Origin: Talinum fruticosum
Lineage: Eukaryota > Streptophyta > Magnoliopsida > Caryophyllales > Talinaceae
Assembly (NCBI GenBank): GCA_021018815.1
Contig: JAITYX010000009.1
Span: 5,148,501 to 5,212,500, forward strand
Direction of reading: 5' to 3'
DNA length: 64,000 nucleotides
Shown piece after piece: positions 34,820-44,800 of this stretch; position 1 is the first letter of the stretch, and each line of letters opens with the position of its first letter. The position numbers and the translations under genes were made by a program. The notes beneath the pieces were generated by a model. It was given only the letters and a program-made list of their open reading frames with translations. It was not told where the DNA came from and did no database searches.

Positions 34820-36088
34820 CTAAATCAAGTTTAGAATCCCATGCCTAATTCTAAACCGACACTAGCCTCCAACCCTCGCGAAACGCAGCGTTTTGACTTC
34901 TTTTTAGTATCTAAGCTTAGCACGCTTTTCGAGACACAAGCGTGGTCAACACAAACCAGAGTTGGCCCATATGCTCCCTAAACGACATTGTGTTGGCTTA
35001 TTCACTGTCCCGATTCATCTTTATCTATTTGTGGAAATTTCGGACCCAGCTTATCCTTTAACCGACTCCCTAAGGACTGAATTTAGGGTTTCTTCAATCC
35101 TAAATTTTTCTATAAATAGGAGAGTTCCCCCTCCCCCATTTGACACGAATTCAGCTGTATTTTCTACTCCCAAGCTGTTGAATTCTCTCCCTCACTCTTC
35201 TCTCGACACACTCTCTCATTCACCCTTAAAAACTTTTTAAAACCACATTTCCATTCATTTCGGAGTTTGTTATTTCGGTTTATTTAATTTCAATTTTTAT
35301 TGCTTTCTGTATTGTGGTTTAAAGATGCAATTTGATTTATTTTCCTCCTAACTTAATGTAATCTTATTTATCACTTCCCTTTATCTCTTTCTTTTATCTC
35401 TTTCTTTTATATGCTTCTTTATTGATTTTATCTACTGCTTTACATCATGTTATGATTGCTTTTAATTCCGCCTTATGCATCTTGATTCTTGTTTTCTTTT
35501 TGCGATCGTAACTCACTTATTTAATTAGTAAAATCGTCTTTAGAACGGGCGAAATGAGGAGCGTTCCTCTTCATTTTGTACCTTTTCTAATTTTCAATTT
35601 TGTCCCTTTTGGACGTCCCTTCGATAAATTCAAAATTAGGAAAGTGATTTTTTATTTTTGTTAGTGTCTCTTTCAAAACTAATTGGTGACTCCCTTTTCT
35701 TATCTTCTTAAATATTAAAACTATATCTCAATTTTTTCTATAGAAATTTCATGAAAAATTGGGAATTGATTAACGGTTCAAGCTATTTGGCCAAGACTCG
35801 CCTCGCAGTTTAGGCTAGATGGCTGGTGTCGATCAAGTAGTTCTAAAGGGTCGACTCCAGCCTCTAGCCTACTAATTAGGCTAAAATCTTGACCCGCACG
35901 AGTTTTGGCTATCTAGTCCAGTTGAACTTTTACTGTAGTCTATTTCGTTTCTCTCTAAAATGAATCCCGAGAATTCTAAAACCTATTTTTGAAAATAAAA
36001 TGTCTGGAAATTTCCAATCAATCCCTTTACAAAATCAAAAGACTTATCGTTTTCCTTGATAAGCACACCTCGCGTGAAGCCGACATTC
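34820..36088 (+). mobile_element. Tat-like LTR plus leader, copy E (5'-truncated)
   Basis: Begins inside the U3 near CATGCCTAATTCTAAACCG, with ACGCAGCGTTTTGACTTC and CTAAACGACATTGTG as in copies A and D. TATA at 35111-35118, CTGTATTGTGG, a GGGCGAAATGAGGAGCG block, TGGTGACTCC (35684-35693) at the primer site, and the leader end GATAAGCACACCTCGCGTG (36058-36076). Together with copy D it overlaps in content, so D and E are two copies, not one split copy. Confidence 0.62.
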
Positions 36089-36138
36089 AATAGCATAAAA
36101 ATATTTCTCTTTAAGAACACTTTTGAAAAAAGTATCTA

Positions 36139-36670
36139 CTAAATGTTTGACATATCCACCTTCCAAAGTCTTTTTTCCTCCTTCACTAAATTATTATAAA
36201 TATCTCGCTGAGTAAAACTAAGTGCAAGAGATCCTAATGCGCCATTTTTCAAAACGCAGAAAACTTGTTTCGGTTTTATCCTACTCTTCCTCACTTTTCG
36301 GAAATAATCAATATAAGCTTTCTCCATCTTTTTACAAGATCCATGCAAAAAGATTTCATCACTTGACATGAGAGCATGGTTGTGGTTCATCATATGACAA
36401 GTGAATACCCAATTATCAAACTTATCAAAGCGAAAAATAACTTTTGCTTCACAACTATTTCGCGTATTTCTCTTTGAATATATTTTCTTCATTTGTCTTT
36501 ATATTGATTTCTCGCTTAGACCAATACATTTTCTCTGTCTTATAATATTTGTTTTTTCATTATATTTAACACTCCCAAGACAAACAACAAAGCCTATTTT
36601 GAATGCATATTGAGTGTATAGACATTCAACATCTTCCAATGACTCAACATTATTATCAAATAACCGATTC
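36139..36670 (-). pseudogene. FAR1/FRS-type DNA-binding domain relic
   Basis: Minus-strand coding reads ESLEDVECLYTQYAFKIGF (from about 36650), the start of a FAR1 DNA-binding domain. It is broken by a stop near 36500 and continues as CEAKVIFRFDKFDNW then VFTCHMMNHNHALMS, the C2HC-like core with Cys and the HNH residues of the FAR1 zinc finger. The end (FTQRDIYNNLVKEEKR) leads toward the MULE-type transposase core, which is absent. FAR1/FRS proteins are domesticated Mutator-like transposases that act as light-signalling transcription factors. This copy is more likely a decayed transposase-derived fragment than a working gene. Confidence 0.7.
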
Positions 36671-37797
36671 AGTTGCTTCTATAGCATTAAGAATTGATAA
36701 AACTGATTGATGTTGTTGGTCCACTAATCATACATAAAATAACAATTTAACTAAATGTTTCCCTAAGGGCGAAAGATCAATATCCTGTTTTACAAGTAAT
36801 CTCATCTTATTAAATCTAAATTTTTCTGTCAATAGAATCTTTTTAAGATAATTTATTAAAAGAAAAGAATTAGTAAATTATAGAACATTTTACTAGGACC
36901 TACCCCAAGCACTCCATCTCCTACCTCCACCGTTCTACATATGCTTCTTCGCCACACCCGCCCAGGTGCTCGGATTCACTAGCCACCACGCTGCCACCAT
37001 GGTGGTTTCGTGGTCGCCGACAGACCCTAAGTTTAGTTCCCCGATAACCCGTGATAATCATGATGGCTAACAATGCTTAGACCTGGTCCAAATTTCTCTC
37101 TCTACCCCGTACCTCGATCTCCTCTCGCCTTCAACCCCCAATTGCATTAGTTTTGCTCTACCACGACCTCAATTCTACCCCAAGCTCTATCACTACTTTC
37201 ATGATTTCACTTTCTTATTCATCTAAAATGATATTTTGGTGTGCAATTGGATAGGAACTAGGAGCATGCTTCATGAATGTGAAAATTACCCATGGGTAGA
37301 ACTCCTCAAGCAAAGAAGCATGCTAAATAAAGTATAAAAAGAATTGAGGAAGAAATATGAAATTCAATAGTAGGATCAAGGTTGATGTAATTCCAACAAT
37401 TTGAGGCCATGGACAATGCTCTAGAATATGAGAATGATTAAGAAATTTTAAAAATAAAAAGTTTATGATCGAATATTTGCGGAGTAGGGGAGAGTTTTAA
37501 TCAAATTAAGAAACTAAAAGTATCATTTAGAAAGCAATATTGGGCATATTTTTAATAGAGAAGTGTAAAATTAGTTAAATAAGATTTCTTATATAATATG
37601 ATATGCATACCCCTTATCCATCGACCTTAGGGCGTCGTTTAGCAAAATCGATAGAATAATATTTTGTTAAAAACTAAAAAATATTTTGTAGTACACTAAA
37701 AATTATTATATTATAATCTAAATATATTAAAACTCTATTTTGAAATTAACCTGTTTAGATTTCTACAATACTTCATATGTTTCAAATTCAACTATTT
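36671..37797. other. No gene seen
   Basis: AT-rich apart from a GC-richer island at about 36900-37200 that has no clear domain in any frame. It may be a captured fragment. Confidence 0.4.
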
Positions 37798-37805
37798 AAC
37801 ATGTT

Positions 37806-38424
37806 TAGGGATGGCAATGGGCGGGTACGGGGCGGGTTTCCTATACCCACACCCATACCCATTTTCAAAATACGTACCCATACCCATACCCATACCCACT
37901 GGGTGTTAAAAATTCATACCCATACCCATACCCACCGGGTTTTGCGGGTATGCGGGTTTTATTTGGGTATAAATAGACTAAAAATAATAATACTCATACT
38001 AAACCCATATTTAATAATTCTCATAATTCAACCAAAAAAATCAACAATTCACAAACTTGCAGGTTGTAGATGTGGAGCACCTTTCTAACAAACATTTCAC
38101 AATCGAAATAATCCAAAATTTGGTCCTTATGTCTCTCATAAACCACTTTTCTCAACTTTTTTTTAACCATTTAACAAAACGGGTTATGGATATTTAAGTG
38201 GGGCGGGTACGGGCGGGTATTGCGGGTATGGGTTATGGGTGTTATATGGGGCGGGTATGGGGCGGGTGAAGCCTAAACCCATACCCATACCCATACCCGC
38301 CCCATACCCATTTTAACCATACCCGCCCCATACCCATTTTTGAAAATTTTTAACACCCATTCGGGTTTTAAATGGGGCAGATTTTGCGGGTTTTAAACGG
38401 GTTTGAGTTTTTCTGCCATCCCTA
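37806..38424 (+). mobile_element. hAT-type MITE 1 with GGGTAT repeats
   Basis: Termini TAGGGATGGCA and TGCCATCCCTA form a perfect 11-bp inverted repeat. It is flanked by the perfect 8-bp target duplication AACATGTT (37798-37805 and 38425-38432), diagnostic of hAT elements. Inside, both subterminal regions are arrays of CCCATA/GGGTAT units interrupted by short linkers. No coding sequence, length 619 bp. Confidence 0.92.
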
Positions 38425-38432
38425 AACATGTT

Positions 38433-39129
38433 ATACTATCTTAAAAAGATAGGAAAGAGAGGTGACATAATCTATAAAACACTAAACATTATCCTGGTGA
38501 ACATTAAACAATATTCTATCATATATTATAAATAGAAATCATTAAAATTGAAATTATGTCTAATAATAAAATAAGTACATATAAATCAAATTGAAAATTG
38601 TTGAAATTCATCAAGAATACTAAAAATTCGGCAGCTACATCTACCAAGTCAAATAATTTCATCAAAAATTTGAAAATAAAGTAGATAACACATAAAATCT
38701 TAATCAACTCAAAAACACGGAGTCATTTAACCAACGTCTTTAATTAATGATTAAGCATGCAAAAAAAAAAAGGAAAAGAAAATAAAATCAAAATACCTTA
38801 AAATCGAGCAACGTGAACAACATTTTCTCAAATTTGTTTTTCATCTGGAATTAAACTTGCAAAGAATCCTCGATTAAGCTTTGTTGTTCTTGTTCTAAAT
38901 CAAATATGGTGGAATTCGGCAAACAAGACATAGCCTAGAAGATTCAATCGAATGAAGAAGACAAATTTTGGCTTAAAACACAATCGAAGTCGATGGCGCC
39001 GCTGCTGCCTCTGTCCTCGAAGAAATGAATCGAGATGTTTCTTTTGTTTTAGTAGTGCATCAATTAAATTAAAATGGTCAATGAAGAGATGCATGACGTA
39101 CAACATATATGGGAAGGATAATGTGACCC
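38433..39129. other. Spacer between repeats, no gene
   Basis: AT-rich sequence with short frames on both strands (for example 38952-39170) that carry no domain. Confidence 0.45.
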
Positions 39130-40660
39130 CTGTTCTATTTAGTTGTAAAGAAAGATGTAAGGAGTTATAAATATCTATAAGAAACTATAAGGAGTTATAA
39201 CAAGTTGTAAGTAGGGATGACAGAAAAATTCAAACCCGTTTAAAACCCGCAAAATCCGCCCTATTTAAAATCCGAATGGGTGTTAAAAAATTTTTAAAAA
39301 TGGGTATGGGGCGGGTATGGTTAAAATGGGTATGAGGCGGGTATGGGTATGAGTTTAGGCTTCACCCGCCCCATACCCGCCCCATATAACACCCATAACT
39401 CATACTCGCAATACCCGCCCGTACCCGCTCCAAACCCGCTCCACTTAAATACCATAACCTGTTTTGTTAAATGGTTAAAAAAAAAGTTGAGAAAAGTGGT
39501 TTATGAGAAACATAAGGACTAAATTTTGGGCCTGAGCCCAAATTTTAGGCAAAAAAAAAAAATTAAGAAACCCTAGTTTTCAAGTACTTTGACAACTTTG
39601 AAACTTTCAAGCAAATGGATACTATAATGTACTAAATATGGATTATTTCGATTGTGAAATGTTTATGTCATGTTAGCAAGGTGTCTGCACATTTACAACC
39701 CGCAAGTTTGTGAATTGTTGATTTTTTTTTGTTGAATTATGAGAACTATTAAATATGGGTTTAATATGGGTATTATTAGTTTTAGTCTATTTATACCCAA
39801 ATAAAACCCCGCATACCCGTAAAATTCGGTGGGTATGGGTATGGGTATGGATTTTTAAAATCCAATGGGTATGGGTATGGGAAGGTATTTTGAAAATGGG
39901 TATGGGTATGGGTATAGGAAACCCGTCCCATTGCCATCCCTAGTTGTAAGGAATAAGGTATAAGAAGTCGTAAGGACAACTGTAAGGAATATAAAATGTC
40001 TGTACATAACTTGATAAAAATGTGTAATATATTTTTATATTTATGTATAACATATTTGTATTTTTATTTAATGTAAATTATAAAATTTATATATTTGTTT
40101 TCTTCTTTTTATATTTTTAGAAAAACGAAATTATGTTTGATATTTATGCAAAGAGTTTTTATGGATGTATAAATAATTTTCATGTAACATAATAGTTAAA
40201 AATGACCTTAATTTTAAGTTTGAAATAAATGTGTCCAACTACTAAATGTTCTCAACTATTAAAATTAGTAGTTGAAGACATTTTATTTCAAACTTATAAA
40301 ATTGAGGTAATTGTCAACTATTTATTACATGAAAATCATTTATGCATTTATAAAAACTCTTTTATAAATATCAAACATAATTTTCTTTTTTATAAAAAAC
40401 AAATCATTAAACATGACATACATGCATTTGGCATCACAAATATATAAATTTTATAATTCTATAAATTAAGTAAAATTCATAAATAAAAATATAAATATGT
40501 TGCATATAACTGTAAAAATGCACATACGAATACATTAAACATTTTTATCAAATCATATACAACATTTTATATTCCTTATAACTCCTTACAACTTATTAGA
40601 GTTTCTTACATCTTCTTACGCATCCTTACAACTCCTTACAACTTATATTAAATGGAACAG
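39130..40660. mobile_element. Foldback element with ~390-bp inverted arms
   Basis: The left arm starts CTGTTCTATTTAGTTGTAA and the right arm ends TTAAATGGAACAG. The arms match through TATAAGGAATATAAAATGT, ATTATGTTTGATATTTAT, GATTTTCATGTAA and GTTTGAAATAAA, and meet at about 40240-40262 around a loop of some 20 bases (CCAACTACTA/TAGTAGTTGA). The left arm is interrupted by MITE 2. Without that insert the element is about 790 bp and would form one long hairpin. No coding sequence and no clear target duplication, so the superfamily is unknown. Confidence 0.85.
39212..39942 (-). mobile_element. hAT-type MITE 2 with GGGTAT repeats
   Basis: Same family as MITE 1 but inverted: it begins TAGGGATGACAG and ends CATTGCCATCCCTA. 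Perfect 8-bp target duplication GTTGTAAG at 39204-39211 and 39943-39950. Subterminal GGGTAT/CCCATA arrays are present at both ends. It is 731 bp, with a different central part from MITE 1 in places. Inserted in the left arm of the foldback. Confidence 0.93.
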
Positions 40661-41116
40661 AGTTGAAATAACTCAAATGAAGTAGTCACATTCAACTTGA
40701 TTATTCACCTATAAATTTAAACTTAACAAAATATCTACAATATTATTCAAATAATTAGCTTAAATGCACATGATAATTTTTAAAATTAATTACTTTTTAG
40801 AATTCGTTTGTGAATTTCTCAAGAAATAAAATCAATTTAATGTACTTAATGGGTATTAATTATCAAACTCCTTACACATCTATTCAAATAAACTCAATAT
40901 ACTTGAAATACTTGATAAGAGTATGAATATAAGAATGGAGAAAATAAGGTGTGAATATAGTTATATTCGCCATGTACATATCCCATGACTATCCCTATTA
41001 TACACTCTTTATGTATATAAATATTCACTAATGCAAAAATTTTCATTTACGGTAGAAAAATAAATTCACAACAAATTTCGATGTGAAAAATAATATGTAA
41101 TTATAAAGAGTTATAA

Positions 41117-41505
41117 GATTATCTCCAATGGGACCAACTCTACTCCCATGTGGAAGAGAGAGAAAATTAAAAAAGGGGGTTAGCTGATGTGGTATGGAAC
41201 TTCTCCATGGAGTTGTTCCATGGAGAAGCTCCTTGGAGCAACCGGGCAAGGCCAAAAGGAGGAGACAGAAGGAAAAAGGTGGAGAGGGAAAAAGGGAGTG
41301 TGAGACATAGCTCAGCCGGAGTTGTGTCCGGTGCGTGTGGTATTGATTTTGTTTTTTAGCAGCTTTTTCCTTTTTTTAATTTTTATTATGGAACAACTCT
41401 CATGAGTTGATACTATTGACAATAGGTAATAAAAGGGAGCAACTCGCTTGCATATGTGGCAGACTTGAAGCAACTTAAAGGAAGTTACTTTTATTGGAAA
41501 TAACC
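41117..41505. mobile_element. Tourist-like MITE upstream of ZW10
   Basis: Left end GATTATCTCCAATGGGA and right end TATTGGAAATAACC form an imperfect inverted repeat. TAA on both sides (41114-41116, 41506-41508) fits the 3-bp TWA target duplication of PIF/Harbinger MITEs. Internal short inverted repeat CATGGAGTTGTTCCATGG at 41206-41223. It ends 165 bp before the putative ZW10 TATA box. Confidence 0.65.
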
Positions 41506-41669
41506 TAAGAAATTATAATTAGTTATAAAAAAGTATAAGCAGCTTTAAAAAAGGTAAAAATTACAAAATTATAAGTTAAAACTAAATCAAACACGATATA
41601 TAAATATTAATACAATAACCAAAATGGGCCTTTGTAATGCTTAAGATGCCGAGTCTTCATCTACCGATG

Positions 41670-41676
41670 TATAAAT
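41670..41676 (+). promoter_or_regulatory. Putative TATA box of ZW10
   Basis: TATAAAT lies 162 bp upstream of the ZW10 ATG, in front of a GC-richer leader. It is the only TATA-like word in the near-upstream region before the start codon. Confidence 0.45.
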
Positions 41677-41738
41677 GGTGCGGGCTAAACAAGCCCAAGT
41701 AAACCCCTTTCCTTCTCGAATCGTCGAAGCCCCTTCAA

Positions 41739-41804
41739 ATGTCTTCCGAATCGGTTGACCCACCGGAATTCCAACCCCGAATTTCGCCGGAAGCATTCCA
41801 ATAG
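41739..41804 (+). promoter_or_regulatory. Upstream ORF in ZW10 leader (21 codons plus stop)
   Basis: An ATG at 41739 opens a frame (MSSESVDPPEFQPRISPEAF...) that ends at TAG 41802-41804, 27 bases before the ZW10 ATG. If the transcript starts near 30 bp after the TATA box, ribosomes meet this ATG first. It could dampen ZW10 translation. Conservation is unknown. Confidence 0.45.
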
Positions 41805-41831
41805 AAAAACATTAATCCATTTCCGGCATCC

Positions 41832-44800
41832 ATGGATGTTCTATTCAAATCAATCGAACTTCAAGACTTGCTTTCGGCACCCGACCTCGACGACACCTCG
41901 TCGCCGCTCTCGGCGCCTGATCTCCGCCTTCTCATCGACCGCCTCGACGCCCATTCTCAGCACATCAAGTCGAATGTTCAGGAATACATTCTTTCTCGTC
42001 ACTCTCACTTCTCTGAACTCCTGTCTCTGTCCTGCACCTCTGTTTCTCAATCCCTTTCTCTGTGCTCCCAACTCGACTCCCTCCTTTCTCTGCTTTTTAA
42101 CGATGACCGCCCCATCGATATTGAAATCAACTCGATTCTGAAGGAGATCAAATCCAGGGTATCCGATTTGGACTCGAAGAAGTCACAGGCGTCGGTATTG
42201 AGGATCGTTGTGAGGCTTTGTGAGAGGCTTAGTAAAGTGAGGGAGCTGATGCAAAATGGGGAATTGGTTGAGGCAGTCAAGATTATTATGGATTTGAAGC
42301 GGGCGCTGCGGATTGGTGACGAAGAGGAGGGAGAAAAGGAGGTTTTAGTGTATGAATTGCTCAGGAAACGGTGGTTGCTCTGCTTTGAGGAGGTAGTAAC
42401 TCTTTGTTTGCCTAATTTCTTAGAATTTGTTTTCGAGGTTTCTATTCAATATGATCGTGATCGGGTTTTAGATGAATTTCATTTCGGTTTGTAGATACAA
42501 GATTTAATCGTGAAGTTTATGGACAGTGCCGTGCGATTCGAGCCTGAGTTGAGTCGAATTCGGGTGGTTTACATCTCAAGTGTTGGTGCTGCTGATGATA
42601 TTCAGCTTCGTACTGTTTTGGAAGCCATGGATGTAAGTTCAGCATGCTAAAATGCCATTTTAGGGCTTGTATGTTTAAATTTACTGCAGAAATGCAACCA
42701 ATGCACGATCGCTTTGACGTGAACATTGTTGAATTCTTTTTCCAGGATCCAGTGATTGGCAATCTTATTACCAATTTGAACATGTTAATAGGTTTGAGAA
42801 GTTTTTGCTTCTGCATAGCACGTTGCGTGCACAGGAAATAAGAGTTGCATCAGTATCGATGTATGTCAGAATTAATGTTTCGCGGTTTTCAGGTGCTAGG
42901 AATTCTTGATTATGGGCTTGCTAGAACTGCTGACTTATTCATGAAGTACGCCATTGGTCCTTCCATAAATTTAATGGCTCCCATTTCACTTGGGGAAGTA
43001 TCTTGTGGGAGTTTTTTGGAGAATGGTGAAGCGATCTTGAAGATAATTCCCAGCTCAGACAAGGTAAGATAGACCTCAAGATAGCAGATTATGTAGTTTC
43101 CGTGTTTCAGTTATCTATCATGTTATAGGCATGTGCACGAAGCATGTTTAGGACTTAGCAAATTATGCTTGAGCATTTTATGCTTCATGTTAATAACCTA
43201 TGGAGCTTTTCCAGACAAGGCAACTGAGTCATCTAGTTCGTGTTTAGGTTGTGAAATATCTAGTTGGGTTATATTCGGGTCATTGAGATTTCAGTTCAGA
43301 TTTTGTTTGGTTTGGTTCAGTTAAACTTAGATTTAATTCAGTTTGTTTTTTGTTTATTGAGTGTACTCCCACGGCACAGACTTTTATGGAAGTAGTGCAC
43401 TGTGTACCCCTGCCAGGTTAGGAAGTCTAAATGCACTGTGATTGTACTATGAGTCTATCACGTAGGTTGTAATTAGTTAGTTGTTTTTAGGTTCCACATA
43501 GCTATTCTCTTTAGTTAAATATATTTCCATTTTCCACTTTAAAAAGAATTTGTTTAAACTTGAAAGTATCATACAGTGCTGACCACCTATTTATGTTGTC
43601 TAAATTGCAGACAGAAGATGTGGATGGCAAGGCTCTATTCTCAAGATTGACGATTGTAGTTAAATTTATATACCGGTATATATGCCTTCAAAGGGGTCCA
43701 TGGATGCGATGCTTTGGAAAGTTGACATGGCCTAGGATGTCTGAGCTAATTATTTCCATCTTTCTTTCAAAGGTATGCTTTCTAACTTGGTTCTGTCCCT
43801 GTCATACCACTGGTCTAATTTATGTGTGTAGACTGTGATTTTATGATTGAGAAATGATTGGATAAGTTCTTGAAGCTTAATCAGCAAAATGTGTGCTGCA
43901 TGTATGATGAAACCATTCTGTCAATTGAGCAGCCACTTTGATGGGGAGGGTTAATTACTAATGCACGGTTGCTTGTTCTGTCCTTGCTGATTTAACGGCT
44001 ATATGTAATTGATGTCTCCCTCCTATGCTTGGTTCCAAAAATGTTTGGTATGAAAGGACTAAAGTTGCTGGATGTTCCACTTGTGTGTTTTGCCTTAACT
44101 TTTAATTTGACTTTCAGGAGCGGTGGCTGTTGATCAATTGCTTCTGTTACCGAAACTTTTCCTTCACACTCCTTTCAATTTGGTGGTTTGAATCTTTTGG
44201 AATCCTTTTGTCCAGGTTGTGCCTGATGATGCATCAAAATTAGCTGATTTTCATACAGTCATGAACAATTGTTCAGAATTTGAGATTGTGCTGAAGGAAG
44301 TTATGTTCATATCTGAGTCTGATAAGAATGATGAAAGACTGACTAACCTTGCCGATAATGTTGAGGTACACTTTGCAGTGCGGAAAAAGACTGAAATCTT
44401 GGCAAAGGCTAGGCAGTTGATTCTACGGTGTGACTTTACCATTCCAATAGTAAGCCTCAGTTTACATGATCCTGTATCTCATACACTCATTGGCATGGCC
44501 TGTATATTGACAAATAGCTCCAGGATTTTGGCAGCAAAGGATCAAATTTTGAAAGTGACAGAAACAATGATCATTTTGTTGATTTGCTCTTTTCATCGGA
44601 AAGTTGTATGGTGTCTGAAGCTGCACCACAGTTAATGCAACTGGTGCATCAAACGCTTAGGGTGAGATTCCTGTTCATGCAAACTTTTCTTTAGTTGTAG
44701 GTCATAGTCCTGTTTCACAAATCGTGTGTATTAAGGGGTTGATAATATGATGCAGTCATGCAGTGATTTAGTTATCTCTAATGTAAACAACTAATACTTG

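Noticed and set aside
37777..38088. Frame rich in Thr-His repeats
   Set aside because: Translation of CCCATA arrays of a MITE.
42644..42841. Extra ZW10 exon candidate after TTTTCCAG
   Set aside because: Not needed for the family alignment; exon 2 to exon 3 joins in phase 0 and matches plant ZW10 without it.
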